64,000 nt of DNA from Paenibacillaceae bacterium (GCA_015057715.1 SVDS01000001.1:79174-143173), one strand, 5' to 3'; positions 41,941 through 51,873 are shown, counted from the stretch's first letter. Program-made: numbers and translations. Notes: a model not told the origin generated them from the sequence alone.

Positions 41941-44400
41941 GTAGGCAGCCAACGCCACACCATATTTCTATGGCAGGTTTTTGTCTGCCCCCCTCCGAAC
42001 CGTACGTACACCTTTCAATGTATACGGCTCTCCAATTGTTTCTAAATCATTTTCCACCATGGATATCCCAGTGACAGTCTTTGCATACAATTAAGGTCTT
42101 TCTGTTCATTTTTGACATTGTTAAAACCCAATTCGGTATATGCCTGCCACGTTTTTTATACTTGTCTTTGATATCCTTAAGTTTTCTTACATGATGAACT
42201 TCAATATTTTCAGTACTTCCGCACAATTCACATTTGTTTGCATTTAACCTTGTAATTAGCTGTGAGCCAAAACCAATATCATATCCAAAGCTGTCATAAA
42301 CATTAGCCTCTGGAAAGTCTTTTTTCACAATCCGGTCATTAAAGTACGTCATTGTTTTCTCGCCTTTTTTCGTATGGTATTTTACTCCAACAATCTGGCG
42401 TGTTCCTGTGCCATCTTTAACCGGCACATCAATTCCATATTTTTTAATGACCTTTTTTACAGATATATTTTCTTTTCTTGCAATGGTGTGCACCATACTG
42501 AAATAGTGATAATACTTAAATTTGTACAGCCTTCGACTTACATTGGTTGCCAGACAATAATAATTGTATAGCCCTCTGATTTCTGCATTGTACTCGTTAA
42601 TGATATCAAGTACAGGCAATTTTAGTCTTGGCTTAAAAACGAACGATTCGCCATATTGAGTGAATTCTCTGACTTTTTGACTGATTACTTTATGTGGCAC
42701 TAATAATTGAATCTGACCATTTACAGTACGTTTTCTGTTCCCCTGTTTATCCTTACCCATTTTGGTGTCGCAGTGCGCTTTCGTAAATTCATAGCCTAGA
42801 AAGTTTGCTTTTTCATTTCCGAGATTCGTAATTAACGTTTTCTCTTGATTTAATTCAAGACTTAATTTTTCTTTCAGAAACGTAGCTACATCTTCCTTAA
42901 TAGATTCTGCCATTTCTTTACTTCCAATTACCTCAATTACAAAGTCATCAGCGTAACGCACATACTTTACCCTCGTAAAATTACTGTCCATGGGGTCTAA
43001 TGACGATATGCTCTGTATCACCTTTGTCAATCTCTTGATTTCTTCAAGATTCCCTTTTTTTATTGCCGTATATCTTTTACCGCGCAGTCTTTGATATTCA
43101 GGATTGCTTCTTCTTTTCTTTCCCTTGGTGTTTTTATTGATGATTTCGTCCATGTATTTATCAAATTCGTTTAGATAGATATTTGATAAAATGGGACTAA
43201 TAATTCCACCCTGGGGACAGCCTGATAAAGACCTGTGCATTTGCTTAAATTCAAGGTATCCTGCTTTTAAAAATCGTCTGATTAACTCAATAAATCGACC
43301 ATCTTCTATCTTCTGAGATAAAATATTCAGTAAGATAGTGTGGTCAATGTTATCAAAGCACCCTGTAATGTCTCCCTCTATGACCCAGTTTGCACCTCTC
43401 ATTGTGTTTTTTATTTGACACAAGGCGGTATGACAGCTTCTGTCCGGTCTGAACCCGTGTGAATTGTCATTAAAAATCGGTTCATAGATTGATTCCAGGA
43501 GTTGCCTAATGACTTCCTGCAACAGTTTGTCCTCAAAGCATGGTATACCAAGCGGCCTTGTCTTACCATTCTTTTTCGGAATATAGGTTCTTCTAACGGG
43601 TTTGGGATAATACTGTTCAGTTTTTAGCTTTTCAATCAGAGTATCGATCATTTCATATTTAAAACCGTCAATAGTCCGGTTATCAACACCCTCTGTCATA
43701 TTTCCTTCTTTGGATTGAATTCTGGCATAGGCATTGACATAAAATTCCCGGTTGTACAAATTCCTATATATTCTTTGGAATACATAGTGTTCATCATTCT
43801 GCGATTTCTGATTTAGCATTGATAAAATCGTGTTAGCGTTCTGCATTTCGCATACCTCCATTCTTTATCAATAAAACAATCTGCTTTCCTTCGCCATGTA
43901 CAAGGCTTTCCCTTGCTCAGACTACTATGAAAGCTCCGTTGCCATATTAGATATTCAATGTCATCTCTCTTGGTTTTATCCTTGAGATTTATCACCATAA
44001 AGGCATTACATATAGCCGTTTTGACGGCATTCTAACTTAGGCAATCTCCGTTTAAACTCCATAATGCTTTTTGGCGCAACTTAGGCTTCCTTTTCGTTTC
44101 TTTTGCGTACTTATCGTACACCGAGATAAACCAAAGAGTATGAAGACAATGTACAGATATCTTCATAGATTTATCCTCAAACACATAAGTCAGAGTGTGT
44201 TTGCCCAACATGTTAAAGCGAAGAAACTGGGATTGAAGCAGTATAGCTTTAGCCATATTGCGCTGTGGTCTTGCATATCTTGCTTCTTTCTGACTTCAAA
44301 ACAAATATGCTTTTCCGACGTGCTTTGTTCCCATTGACCTTTCGGCTACTGGTAAGTCGGCTGACCAATTAGATTTCTCTTTAATCTAATGCTCACACAC
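41941..44400 (-). mobile_element. Group II intron
   Basis: A 2.46-kb group II intron lies on the minus strand. Its 5' end starts GTGTG. Domain V is recognisable at about 42034 to 41990 (GAGCCGTATACATTGAAAGG, then GTACGTACGGTTCGGA). Domain VI follows with a CCATA-GAAA-TATGG hairpin, closed by GGCAG/CTGCC, and the 3' end is TAC. It encodes a reverse transcriptase in domain IV. It is inserted in the same orientation as the host gene, as needed for splicing. Confidence 0.88.
42047..43846 (-). CDS. ltrA: Group II intron reverse transcriptase/maturase with HNH nuclease
   Basis: The 599-residue product has the reverse transcriptase domain with VIEGDITGCFDNIDHTILLN and the catalytic VRYADDFVIEVIG, a maturase (X) domain, and a C-terminal HNH endonuclease: CELCGSTENIEVHHVRKLKD with a second Cys pair, CKDCH. 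It would splice the intron RNA and copy it into new sites by retrohoming. All catalytic residues seem intact, so it may be active. The ATG at 43846 has TGGAGG upstream, better than the frame start at 43861. Confidence 0.93.
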   Translation of the reverse strand: MQNANTILSMLNQKSQNDEHYVFQRIYRNLYNREFYVNAYARIQSKEGNMTEGVDNRTIDGFKYEMIDTLIEKLKTEQYYPKPVRRTYIPKKNGKTRPLGIPCFEDKLLQEVIRQLLESIYEPIFNDNSHGFRPDRSCHTALCQIKNTMRGANWVIEGDITGCFDNIDHTILLNILSQKIEDGRFIELIRRFLKAGYLEFKQMHRSLSGCPQGGIISPILSNIYLNEFDKYMDEIINKNTKGKKRRSNPEYQRLRGKRYTAIKKGNLEEIKRLTKVIQSISSLDPMDSNFTRVKYVRYADDFVIEVIGSKEMAESIKEDVATFLKEKLSLELNQEKTLITNLGNEKANFLGYEFTKAHCDTKMGKDKQGNRKRTVNGQIQLLVPHKVISQKVREFTQYGESFVFKPRLKLPVLDIINEYNAEIRGLYNYYCLATNVSRRLYKFKYYHYFSMVHTIARKENISVKKVIKKYGIDVPVKDGTGTRQIVGVKYHTKKGEKTMTYFNDRIVKKDFPEANVYDSFGYDIGFGSQLITRLNANKCELCGSTENIEVHHVRKLKDIKDKYKKRGRHIPNWVLTMSKMNRKTLIVCKDCHWDIHGGK

Positions 44401-47400
44401 GAGCGATACTATAGAGTCCTTGCGGACGCACGTACATGCAATTGTGATTTGTGTAGTAGTAAAATTCCAGCTGACTGTAGATGCCGGGCGAGATGGAACG
44501 GCTAAAGGTGATGCCGTTTGTGGTGGTTCCGTAATCCAACTGGTCCCACTGTCCGGTGAGGATGTTGTAGCCTCGGACACGGCCATAGTCATTGCCGGAA
44601 TGTCCAGATACCGGCGGCACAGTAAAGGTATAGTTGGTGATGGTCGCACCGGTAATACCCTGCTCTAAAATCACTGACTCCGGACCGGTCAGGGTCATAC
44701 CGCCACCGCGGTTTGGGTCAGCTACAAAGAATACTATGGCTGCCCAGGAGGATTCGGCTCCGGTGGAATCTACTGCTTTTACTCGCACCACATTTTTGCC
44801 CAGCGGATAAGCTGTGCTGGTTTCAGCAGGGCGTCCCTCCCAAATGTAGGTAATGGCATCACCATCTGGGTCTGTGCTGTAAGCAGTAATGGTGACAGGA
44901 ACACCAGGGGCTATACTGTTTCCGTTTGGTGTACGGGTAATGACTGGAGTGCTGGGTGCAGAATTGGTTACGGTAAAGGTAATATCCGTCCAGTCGGAAT
45001 ACCACCCCCATGCATCTTTGGCACGTACCCTGACAGTATGGGTACCCACAGCATAGTAGCTATCAGCAGTGTTACCTGAGTATTCCAGCGTTACTGCATC
45101 GCCATCCGGGTCTGTAGCTGATGCAGTAATGTTTACCAACAGCTTACCGTTCCGAGCAGTTCTATAGACTGAGGCATATCCTACAGGTTTATTCGGCGCA
45201 TTATTAGTGACCGCAAAGCTCTGGGAATAGCTAAAGGTTCTGCCCATGCTGTCTGTAGTGCTGGCAGTCAGGACATAGCTTCCTGTGACATTGATAGAAA
45301 TATTACCTCCGCTGTTAGATAGGTTTCCGGTATAGCTGGCGGTACCGCCTCCTTTTGTTAATGACCACGAAAGGATTCTACCGTCCAGTCCGGTAGCTGA
45401 CGGCAGGGATACTAGAAAACCAGAACCAATGTGAACGTTAGATGGAACTGTAAACGGGAAGCTGGCAATGGGCTTGATAGTTCCGGTATTGGAAGTAAAG
45501 GTGAATTTCCGACTGTTGGAATCAGTTACCTCTGCCACCAGCTTTACAGCTATTGTTTTGTCTGTAGAGATATGCAGATTTCCGCCATCAGCAGAAAGAG
45601 AGCCATCAGCATGCTGGGTATAGGACTTTGCTGCGCCGCCATCCACTGAAAGGAGCCATACTATACTCATATTATCCAGCTCGGAACCTGTGGCATTGAC
45701 CGCAATAGAATCTTTGCTGTAGGTCAATACTGGTATACTTATCTTCATATCAGGGATTGGGTATACGGTAAAGCTTTGGGTTCTTTCGTAGGTACGGCCG
45801 GCAGGATCTGTCATTGTCAAAATCAGCTGATACTTCCCCTTTGCAGGGAATGTAATTGTACCGCCCATTCTGGTAAGGGTTCCGGAAGCGTAGATTTCAT
45901 AAGGCTCCAAGCCTTCATCGTCCCGATTAATCTTCCAGCTGGCAGTGAGATTCTCCAGATCCGTTCCGGTAACGGTGACCGTTCCGGCTTCACCTGTATA
46001 CCAGATGAGGGGTACATTTAGTGTAACCGTAGGAACTGGATAGACTGTAGTACTGGCACTATAGGAGAAGGTTCGTCCCAAAGCGTCCGTCATAGAAGAA
46101 GTCAGGGTATAAAATCCTACTTCTTTAAAACGTATTTTCCCGCCATAGGCATTCAGGCTGCCCTCCAATGCATTGGTAAGTTCCGCAGGATTTCCATCCT
46201 TTGTAAGTGTCCATTCTATCGGCAGTGTGTTATTGTTACCGCGGGTGCGCAGGTCAATCGTTCGGTCAGTGTGAGTCGCTTCCGGAAGTTCGAAAGAAAG
46301 AGACAGTACCGGAAGTACTTCGATTTTTCCTCCAGTTTCATACAGGAATACACGCCCGGTTTCATCGGTGATTCTTGCAATGAGCTCATAAACTCCGGCA
46401 TGCTTAAAGCGGACGGTGCCGCCGCTATTTGTCAGCGTACCATCAATATAAGTCGCAAGATTCTGGAATCCAAAGCTATTCTCTAACAGCCATTCCACAG
46501 TTAAGCCATCCAAATCCATGGTTTTGGGGATCACAGAAACGGGGGTATCCGTATGGGCTGTTTCCGGCAGCTGGTAGGTTATACCTGGAACCGGATAAAC
46601 CTTAATGGGTGAGGTATAGCTGTAGCTGCGTCCGGCAGGGTCTGTAAAGGCGGCTTTTAAAACATAATCTCCCTTTTTCTTAAAGCGGACGGTACTGTTT
46701 TTATCGGTCAGCGTTCCTTCAATATAATCAGATAGAGTGATGTCTTCACCGTTTCGGGTTAGTGACCACTGGATTTCAGAAGTCCCAAGATTCTGGAATG
46801 TAGCTTCTACCTGAACACTCTTGTCCGTGTGCGTAATTTCTGGCAGGTAAAAACCTACGGAGCCTACCGGGTAAATAATAATAGTTTGCGTATCATCAAA
46901 GACTCTTCCGGTTTCATCCGTTAGCGTTCCGGTAATCCGATACACGCCCTTGTCCTTAAATCGAATCTTTCCACCCGCATTGGTCAGGGAACCTTCCAGC
47001 TCGTCTTTGATTTGAACCGATTCACCGTTTTTCATTAAGCTCCAGACCACAGGTAATCCATCTGCATTCGTTCGTGCTGCAGTAACTTCTAAGGCGGTAT
47101 CGGTGTGAGACACTTCTGGAAGCGTGAATGCAATCTCCGCTATGGGATAGACTCTTGTTCTTTCCGTATGGATAAAGATGCGCCCGGTTTCATCCATGAC
47201 CGTGGCAGTAAGAGTGTATGTGCCCTTGCTTTTAAAGACAAAGCTGCCTCCCTGATTAGAGAGACTACCGTCCAGAATATCGGCTGGCTGGACCGCTTCT
47301 CCATCCTTTTCTGCCGTCCACACAATGTCATATCCATAGAGTGCTTCCAACGAATAGTCCAGCGTAACGGATTTGTCTATATGAGTCGTTTCAGGCAGGG

Positions 47401-48442
47401 CAAAAGTCAGGTCAATCGTCGGGTAAATGGTCACTGTTTTAGCCAGCAGAGTTTCTTTTCCTCTGACATTTTTTGCAGCTGCGGTCAGGGTGTATTTCCC
47501 TGGTTCTTTAAACTGAAGCGTTCCTCCCTCCAGACCGAGAGTGCCAATACCAGCAAGCTCCATTGGCTGTTCAGAGCCATCCGCAGCAGTTTTCGTCAAT
47601 GACCAGGAAAAACTCTCCATGTATTTCCATACCGGCATGATTTTAATTTCAGTATCGGTATGAGCGGTGACGGGAAACTCAAAGCGCACCTGCACATCTG
47701 GATAGGAATAGGAGTTATCTCCGGAATCACCGCGTTCATCCGAATCCCGTCCTGGTTTTGGTTTTGGTGTAGGTGTAGGCGTCTCTGGCGCAGGCGTAGG
47801 CTCCACCGGCATTGGCGTAGACTCCACCGGAACAGGCATAGTGGGCTCTGGAGTTGGTTTAGGTATTTCAGCGGTTGGAATAGGCAGCGGCTTTGTCTTA
47901 TTAATCATTTTCTCTGCTTCGCCCTTGGTGATTGGTTTATTCGGCTTCAATTTACCGCCAGCCTCATCTCCAATAATGTCATCCTCCCTACCGATTATGA
48001 CGTAGCCCTTGTCACTATTTTTGATATCCTTGTCATCGTCATATCCACTGTGGCCTTTGGTATTCTTGGCTTCCTCATCCCTTCCGCTGATACGCACCAG
48101 CATCTTAATAATCTCTGCACGGGTAATTGGTTCATCTGGTTTAAATCCATCCGGATAATCAGCAGGATCAATGATCCCCGCATTGATGAGTGCCTCAATA
48201 TACTTCTCCGACCAGTGACCGCGGATATCCGGGAAGCTGGCTGTATCCTTTTTGGGATCTGACGTATCTAACGGAATGTCCCTCACTAAAATTGCGGCAA
48301 ATTCACCACGAGTAATGATTTCATCCTTCGGTATAAACAATTCCGGACGCTCCTGGGTATAAATAAAAAAAACGCCGCCAAGCAGCAGGAATAGAAGGAG
48401 TATGGCAAGCACGCCGACCCTCTTCTTTTTTTTATCTGTCAT
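44393..48442 (-). CDS. SLH-anchored repeat adhesin, interrupted by a group II intron
   Basis: The unspliced frame encodes 1349 residues. There is an N-terminal membrane anchor (about 10-28), SLH domains at about 40-185 (ITRGEFAAILVRDI, SFPDIRGHWSEKYIEALINA, ITRAEIIKMLVRISG), a Pro/Thr-rich hinge (about 188-235), then nine beta-type repeats of about 95 residues (pattern F-x-L-P-E-x-T-H-T-D, ending G-R-x-F-x-Y), and two Ig/PKD-like domains with ATDPDGDAV and STDPDGDAI. It should be held at the cell wall and project outwards. The TGA at 44393-44395 lies inside the intron; splicing would give about 1363 residues with exon 2 at 41891-41940. Confidence 0.85.
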   Translation of the reverse strand: MTDKKKKRVGVLAILLLFLLLGGVFFIYTQERPELFIPKDEIITRGEFAAILVRDIPLDTSDPKKDTASFPDIRGHWSEKYIEALINAGIIDPADYPDGFKPDEPITRAEIIKMLVRISGRDEEAKNTKGHSGYDDDKDIKNSDKGYVIIGREDDIIGDEAGGKLKPNKPITKGEAEKMINKTKPLPIPTAEIPKPTPEPTMPVPVESTPMPVEPTPAPETPTPTPKPKPGRDSDERGDSGDNSYSYPDVQVRFEFPVTAHTDTEIKIMPVWKYMESFSWSLTKTAADGSEQPMELAGIGTLGLEGGTLQFKEPGKYTLTAAAKNVRGKETLLAKTVTIYPTIDLTFALPETTHIDKSVTLDYSLEALYGYDIVWTAEKDGEAVQPADILDGSLSNQGGSFVFKSKGTYTLTATVMDETGRIFIHTERTRVYPIAEIAFTLPEVSHTDTALEVTAARTNADGLPVVWSLMKNGESVQIKDELEGSLTNAGGKIRFKDKGVYRITGTLTDETGRVFDDTQTIIIYPVGSVGFYLPEITHTDKSVQVEATFQNLGTSEIQWSLTRNGEDITLSDYIEGTLTDKNSTVRFKKKGDYVLKAAFTDPAGRSYSYTSPIKVYPVPGITYQLPETAHTDTPVSVIPKTMDLDGLTVEWLLENSFGFQNLATYIDGTLTNSGGTVRFKHAGVYELIARITDETGRVFLYETGGKIEVLPVLSLSFELPEATHTDRTIDLRTRGNNNTLPIEWTLTKDGNPAELTNALEGSLNAYGGKIRFKEVGFYTLTSSMTDALGRTFSYSASTTVYPVPTVTLNVPLIWYTGEAGTVTVTGTDLENLTASWKINRDDEGLEPYEIYASGTLTRMGGTITFPAKGKYQLILTMTDPAGRTYERTQSFTVYPIPDMKISIPVLTYSKDSIAVNATGSELDNMSIVWLLSVDGGAAKSYTQHADGSLSADGGNLHISTDKTIAVKLVAEVTDSNSRKFTFTSNTGTIKPIASFPFTVPSNVHIGSGFLVSLPSATGLDGRILSWSLTKGGGTASYTGNLSNSGGNISINVTGSYVLTASTTDSMGRTFSYSQSFAVTNNAPNKPVGYASVYRTARNGKLLVNITASATDPDGDAVTLEYSGNTADSYYAVGTHTVRVRAKDAWGWYSDWTDITFTVTNSAPSTPVITRTPNGNSIAPGVPVTITAYSTDPDGDAITYIWEGRPAETSTAYPLGKNVVRVKAVDSTGAESSWAAIVFFVADPNRGGGMTLTGPESVILEQGITGATITNYTFTVPPVSGHSGNDYGRVRGYNILTGQWDQLDYGTTTNGITFSRSISPGIYSQLEFYYYTNHNCMYVRPQGLYSIARV

Positions 48443-48494
48443 GAGAGTACCTTCCTTTCATTTTTTTGATAAAAGCAATTAAAGTATGTAATCT

Positions 48495-49082
48495 TCATAG
48501 CTTAAACTCCATGCCGCCATTTTGCTCCTGTTCCTTCTGATGTGCTTCCAGCATTTCCTGTGTCGGATAAAGGAGCTTTCCCTCCTGCATCTCAAATACG
48601 CAGAAGTCATTCCGGTCGCAGATCATAATTCTATGCTGGTAATCCATCTGCATTTCTATAAATTCCTGCATTTCCTTTTGGCTGCAAAGCCATACGCCGG
48701 AGGTGTAGCGACCATCTGGCAGAAAACAATAGCCGCTGTACTGAGGTTGATGGCTTTTTAAATCCAGCGCTCCTGCCGGGCGTATCTGACTAAGCTGGAG
48801 CCTGGCATGGTCTGTGAGAATTTCCGGCTTTGCAATGCCCATGATATCGCTGCGGTTCCAGCGGGTTTGCTCCCCGTTTTCCAGAGACACGGCAAAGACC
48901 GCCCGTCCATTGGGATTGGGCTTGCTGCCGAAACCTCCGGTACAAAAATACAGTTGATTTTTTGCACTTCTATTATTTTCGGGCAGAGAGGCACCGCGAA
49001 GAATGACAACCTTGCCGGCAATAGAAAAGTCATATCCGATCTGCTGGCAATCCAGCGGGGTAAAAAGCATATTTTCTTCCAT
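48495..49082 (-). CDS. Hypothetical element protein
   Basis: The 195-residue product starts MEENMLFTPLDCQQIGYDFS and has a central NQLYFCTGGFGSKPNPNGRA segment and an EHQKEQEQNGGMEFKL-like C-terminus. No signal or membrane segments. It resembles the polyvalent-type proteins of clostridial elements that share acidic/Q-rich ends. Family not identified. It lies four bases after the AbrB-like gene, so the two are co-transcribed. Confidence 0.55.
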   Translation of the reverse strand: MEENMLFTPLDCQQIGYDFSIAGKVVILRGASLPENNRSAKNQLYFCTGGFGSKPNPNGRAVFAVSLENGEQTRWNRSDIMGIAKPEILTDHARLQLSQIRPAGALDLKSHQPQYSGYCFLPDGRYTSGVWLCSQKEMQEFIEMQMDYQHRIMICDRNDFCVFEMQEGKLLYPTQEMLEAHQKEQEQNGGMEFKL

Positions 49083-49085
49083 AAC

Positions 49086-49370
49086 TTAATCCTCCTTCCG
49101 CTGCTTCAGTAGCTCAGTCAATTCACCAATCAGTCCAAGACGTGTGCCATCTGGCATTTGCTTAATGGCTGCACGGACGAAGGCTTCCACCGCTTCCGGG
49201 GACTGGTCTCCCACCTCGATGAGCTCCACCTTTTGAATACTGACCGCACCCTGTCGGACATTCATCTTTACGATATCGCCATAGTCCAATCCAGACGCTG
49301 AGCGCATCTCTTTTGGAATCAGCACACGGCCCTTGCAGTCAATGATTCGGTATGTGTTTTTAGGCTTCAT
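49086..49370 (-). CDS. AbrB/SpoVT-type transcription regulator
   Basis: The 94-residue product starts MKPKNTYRIIDCKGRVLIPK and EMRSASGLDYGDIVKMNVRQ, the swapped-hairpin AbrB/SpoVT fold seen in AbrB and MazE DNA-binding proteins (residues 1-45). The rest is helical. It probably binds an element promoter. The ATG at 49370 lies one base after the stop codon of the previous gene (TAATATG). Confidence 0.82.
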   Translation of the reverse strand: MKPKNTYRIIDCKGRVLIPKEMRSASGLDYGDIVKMNVRQGAVSIQKVELIEVGDQSPEAVEAFVRAAIKQMPDGTRLGLIGELTELLKQRKED

Positions 49371-49371
49371 A

Positions 49372-49809
49372 TTAAAACCCATCCTTTCTCATTACCTCTC
49401 GAATGGTATCAGGGTGAATGCCAAGCTCCTGAAAGAGCCCAGCTAGTTCCTCCGGCAGACGGTTCAAAATATCCGAGGCTAAAATAACAATAGCACCATC
49501 GCCGCAGATGATTTCCAGATCACTGTCGGCAGAAATCTCCGCCCCCTCCAGCACCTCTCCGGGAAGATTCAGACCGTCCTCATCCTCTGGTTCATCCTTC
49601 TCATCCAACGTATCCTCCTCCGGCAGAGTGCACAGTGGTATGGCAACTTCAATCCCTGCCTGCGTAAGTAAAAGAAGTGGAGCTGCTTCATCTCCCCTGG
49701 ATGCAAGCACCACTTCAACCTGTTCACCAGGGGTAAGTCCGGCAGGAATCACAGGAATAGTCAGAAGCCCATGGTGGTCGACTGCCGCTTTTGTTTTCAT
49801 AATTTTCAA
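49372..49809 (-). CDS. Hypothetical protein with AbrB-like start
   Basis: The 145-residue product begins with a beta-rich part (KAAVDHHGLLTIPVIPAGLT, then PGEQVEVVLAS) that resembles an AbrB-type strand pattern, followed by a very acidic middle (EEDTLDEKDEPEDEDG) and a helical end (LPEELAGLFQELGIHPDTIR). The start is probably a TTG at 49809, eight bases after AAGGAGG; an ATG at 49800 is less well placed. Role unknown, likely partner of the next gene. Confidence 0.6.
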   Translation of the reverse strand: MKIMKTKAAVDHHGLLTIPVIPAGLTPGEQVEVVLASRGDEAAPLLLLTQAGIEVAIPLCTLPEEDTLDEKDEPEDEDGLNLPGEVLEGAEISADSDLEIICGDGAIVILASDILNRLPEELAGLFQELGIHPDTIREVMRKDGF

Positions 49810-49842
49810 AATAAGTTCCTCCTTTATATTTGTTTTTTCCGG

Positions 49843-50775
49843 TTAAGACTCACTGAAAAAAAGTTCAGGATCAAAAAGATTCATTTGTAATGGCCTATCT
49901 CTCAGCCGTTCCCCAGTGTCATAGTTGGAGATGAATACCTCCGCGTATTCACTTCCGTTGTCATAGCGTTGTGCCAGATTGTTAAGACGACTAACTGCTT
50001 CAATGTGAAAGTCCTGGTATAGTTCCCGAATAAATTCGCAGTCATTGTAGCTGACCAAAAACTTACCCTTGCAGACTGTCAGCGTATCCCGCAAGCGATA
50101 ATGATCTTCCTTTCTGAACTCTACCGCATAATGTCCTTCTGTCTGGTAGTAGGGAGGGTCACAGTAAATGAAGGCATTCTCCCGGTCGTACTGCCGGATG
50201 AGATCTTCAAAGTCCTTGTTTTCAATAACTGTGTCCCTTAAACGATTGTTAGCCTGCCATAGCAGATGGAAAGTCTTTCGAATATCGAAAGGCTGACAGC
50301 CAAAACTGGTACAGCCGCTTCCGTAGCTATAGCGAATGAGTTTGAAAAAGGCTGCAGCACGCTTGACGTCATTCATTACCGCTTGCTCCGTAAGAATCTG
50401 GCGTATGTCCTCATAATCCGGGGGAGGAAGGTGACGTTCGGCAAGCTCCAGCTCCTTTGAAAGATACTCGCTGGTAAATTCCTCCTTTGAGAGATACCTG
50501 CGCAGTACACTAAATTCATCCCGGCTATTCAGAGGAAGAAAGTTCAGCTCCCGAACCAGGTCAAGGGTCTGCTCCTTTGCACACTTAAACAAATTTGCCA
50601 GGTCGGAGTTGAAATCGTTATACACCTCCATGGCAGTATCCATGGGACGCCCGAAAAGCACCCATCCACCACCGCCGAAAACCTCAATGTAACGTCCGAA
50701 CTCTTTGGGCATTCGCTGATAGATCAACTCTCGCAACGCCTTCTTTCCGCCCACCCAGCTGATAATGCTGTTCAT
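49843..50775 (-). CDS. dam: Dam-type DNA adenine methyltransferase, orphan
   Basis: The 310-residue product has the D12-class motifs: SWVGGKKALRELIYQRMPKE with VFGGGGWVLFG (SAM binding) near the N-terminus and the catalytic FIYCDPPYYQTEG at about 205-217. It methylates adenine N6, probably in a GATC-like site. No restriction partner is found. It may protect the element from host nucleases or act in gene control. It is the second orphan methylase of the element. Confidence 0.9.
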   Translation of the reverse strand: MNSIISWVGGKKALRELIYQRMPKEFGRYIEVFGGGGWVLFGRPMDTAMEVYNDFNSDLANLFKCAKEQTLDLVRELNFLPLNSRDEFSVLRRYLSKEEFTSEYLSKELELAERHLPPPDYEDIRQILTEQAVMNDVKRAAAFFKLIRYSYGSGCTSFGCQPFDIRKTFHLLWQANNRLRDTVIENKDFEDLIRQYDRENAFIYCDPPYYQTEGHYAVEFRKEDHYRLRDTLTVCKGKFLVSYNDCEFIRELYQDFHIEAVSRLNNLAQRYDNGSEYAEVFISNYDTGERLRDRPLQMNLFDPELFFSES

Positions 50776-50779
50776 TTAT

Positions 50780-50983
50780 TCACCTGCCCTTGCTGCGGCG
50801 GTTGATCGCATCAACATCCGTTTTCATACAGGTTCCATCTGGACTCCAGCAGATAAAACCGACTTGGGGGTATGGGCAACCATCACAACGTGAGAGATCC
50901 TGTGGCAGTGAGACACCATAGCGTTTGGGTAAACTGGTTGCTCCCGTACCTTTTCTTTCTGTTGGTTTTGTATTTTGATTCAT
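50780..50983 (-). CDS. Small cysteine-containing hypothetical protein
   Basis: The 67-residue product starts MNQNTKPTERKGTGATSLPK and has four cysteines with spacing CDGCPY, FICWS and GTCMK, suggesting metal binding. GAAAGGAG precedes the ATG. The stop lies four bases before the Dam gene start. Family unknown. Confidence 0.6.
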   Translation of the reverse strand: MNQNTKPTERKGTGATSLPKRYGVSLPQDLSRCDGCPYPQVGFICWSPDGTCMKTDVDAINRRSKGR

Positions 50984-51146
50984 ACTTTGCACTCCTTTCG
51001 ATGAAAATAAAAAAGGCACCATCTTTTTTTCAAAGACAGCGCCCATTTTTAATTAAGTTATTAATAGGTTGTAAAAAAAAGAGCGTCTCTCGGTTTCCAT
51101 TGAAACCAAAGAACGCATATTAAATATTATTTTTATGTGAGACTGG

Positions 51147-51872
51147 TTATCCAAGCTGCATACCGCCCATCTTCTGCCCCTGTTCCAGTTCTTCCTGCGT
51201 CATTATACTCCAGCCATTGCCGCCGTTCCATAAGCTAACATAGATTTCTCCAGCTGAAGTTTTAATCGGCCTCTGCTCGAACCCTTCTCCGAATCCGTCT
51301 GCAGCCTGACCGATGATTGTCTCTTTGAGTAGATCAAGTTCCTCTGCGGTCAGCTCACCATGTACCCGGCACTCAGCTACTCCCATTAATTTGCCTTTAA
51401 CTGGTTCTACCGTAAAGACATAGGACTGGACATTTCTGTTGATACTGTCATCCTCATCATAATATTCCATGAGACCGCGCTCCGCTTCCAGTGGCAACCG
51501 CGCCTTCAAAAGAGCCGCAAGAATGTCATTTTCATGAGCCAGTACAGTTCGGTTATCAATCACCACCTGTTCATTCTCCGTATCTCCCCATTCGTTCTTC
51601 TCATAGAGTCTGACGGTAAGTGGCATATATAGCTTCAATGTCTGAAGCTGCTTTTGAATCACACAGAACCGATCCTCGCCGGGGATAAGGGCAAGAGTGC
51701 GTCCATTATCCCAATCTATGTGGAGCTGACATTGGTCATCAATAAAATTGACTGTTCCTTCAGTACCGGGCGGCACAGGAGAATAGAAATTATTCATTTC
51801 GATAAGCCTGATACGCGTACCGGATGGATACTGTTCCTTCATAAACTTAAGCCATTCTGGATGTTTCACCAT
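51147..51872 (-). CDS. DUF4314-like protein
   Basis: The 241-residue product has an N-terminal DUF4314-type part (YPSGTRIRLIEMNNFYSPVP, then PGTEGTVNFIDDQCQLHIDW and GRTLALIPGED), a domain found repeatedly in clostridial elements, and a second unknown domain (PVKGKLMGVAECRVHGELTA). The ATG at 51872 (GGAGG upstream) is one base beyond the stop of the previous gene. It ends with KMGGMQLG, similar to other element proteins. Function unknown; DNA or nucleotide binding is possible. Confidence 0.68.
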   Translation of the reverse strand: MVKHPEWLKFMKEQYPSGTRIRLIEMNNFYSPVPPGTEGTVNFIDDQCQLHIDWDNGRTLALIPGEDRFCVIQKQLQTLKLYMPLTVRLYEKNEWGDTENEQVVIDNRTVLAHENDILAALLKARLPLEAERGLMEYYDEDDSINRNVQSYVFTVEPVKGKLMGVAECRVHGELTAEELDLLKETIIGQAADGFGEGFEQRPIKTSAGEIYVSLWNGGNGWSIMTQEELEQGQKMGGMQLG

Positions 51873-51873
51873 G

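Noticed and set aside
44032..44337. Small frames inside the 5' part of the intron
   Set aside because: They lie in the structured ribozyme part of the group II intron and have no ribosome binding sites.
47105..47602. Long plus-strand frame inside the adhesin gene
   Set aside because: It mirrors the repetitive codons of the adhesin on the minus strand and has no start signals.
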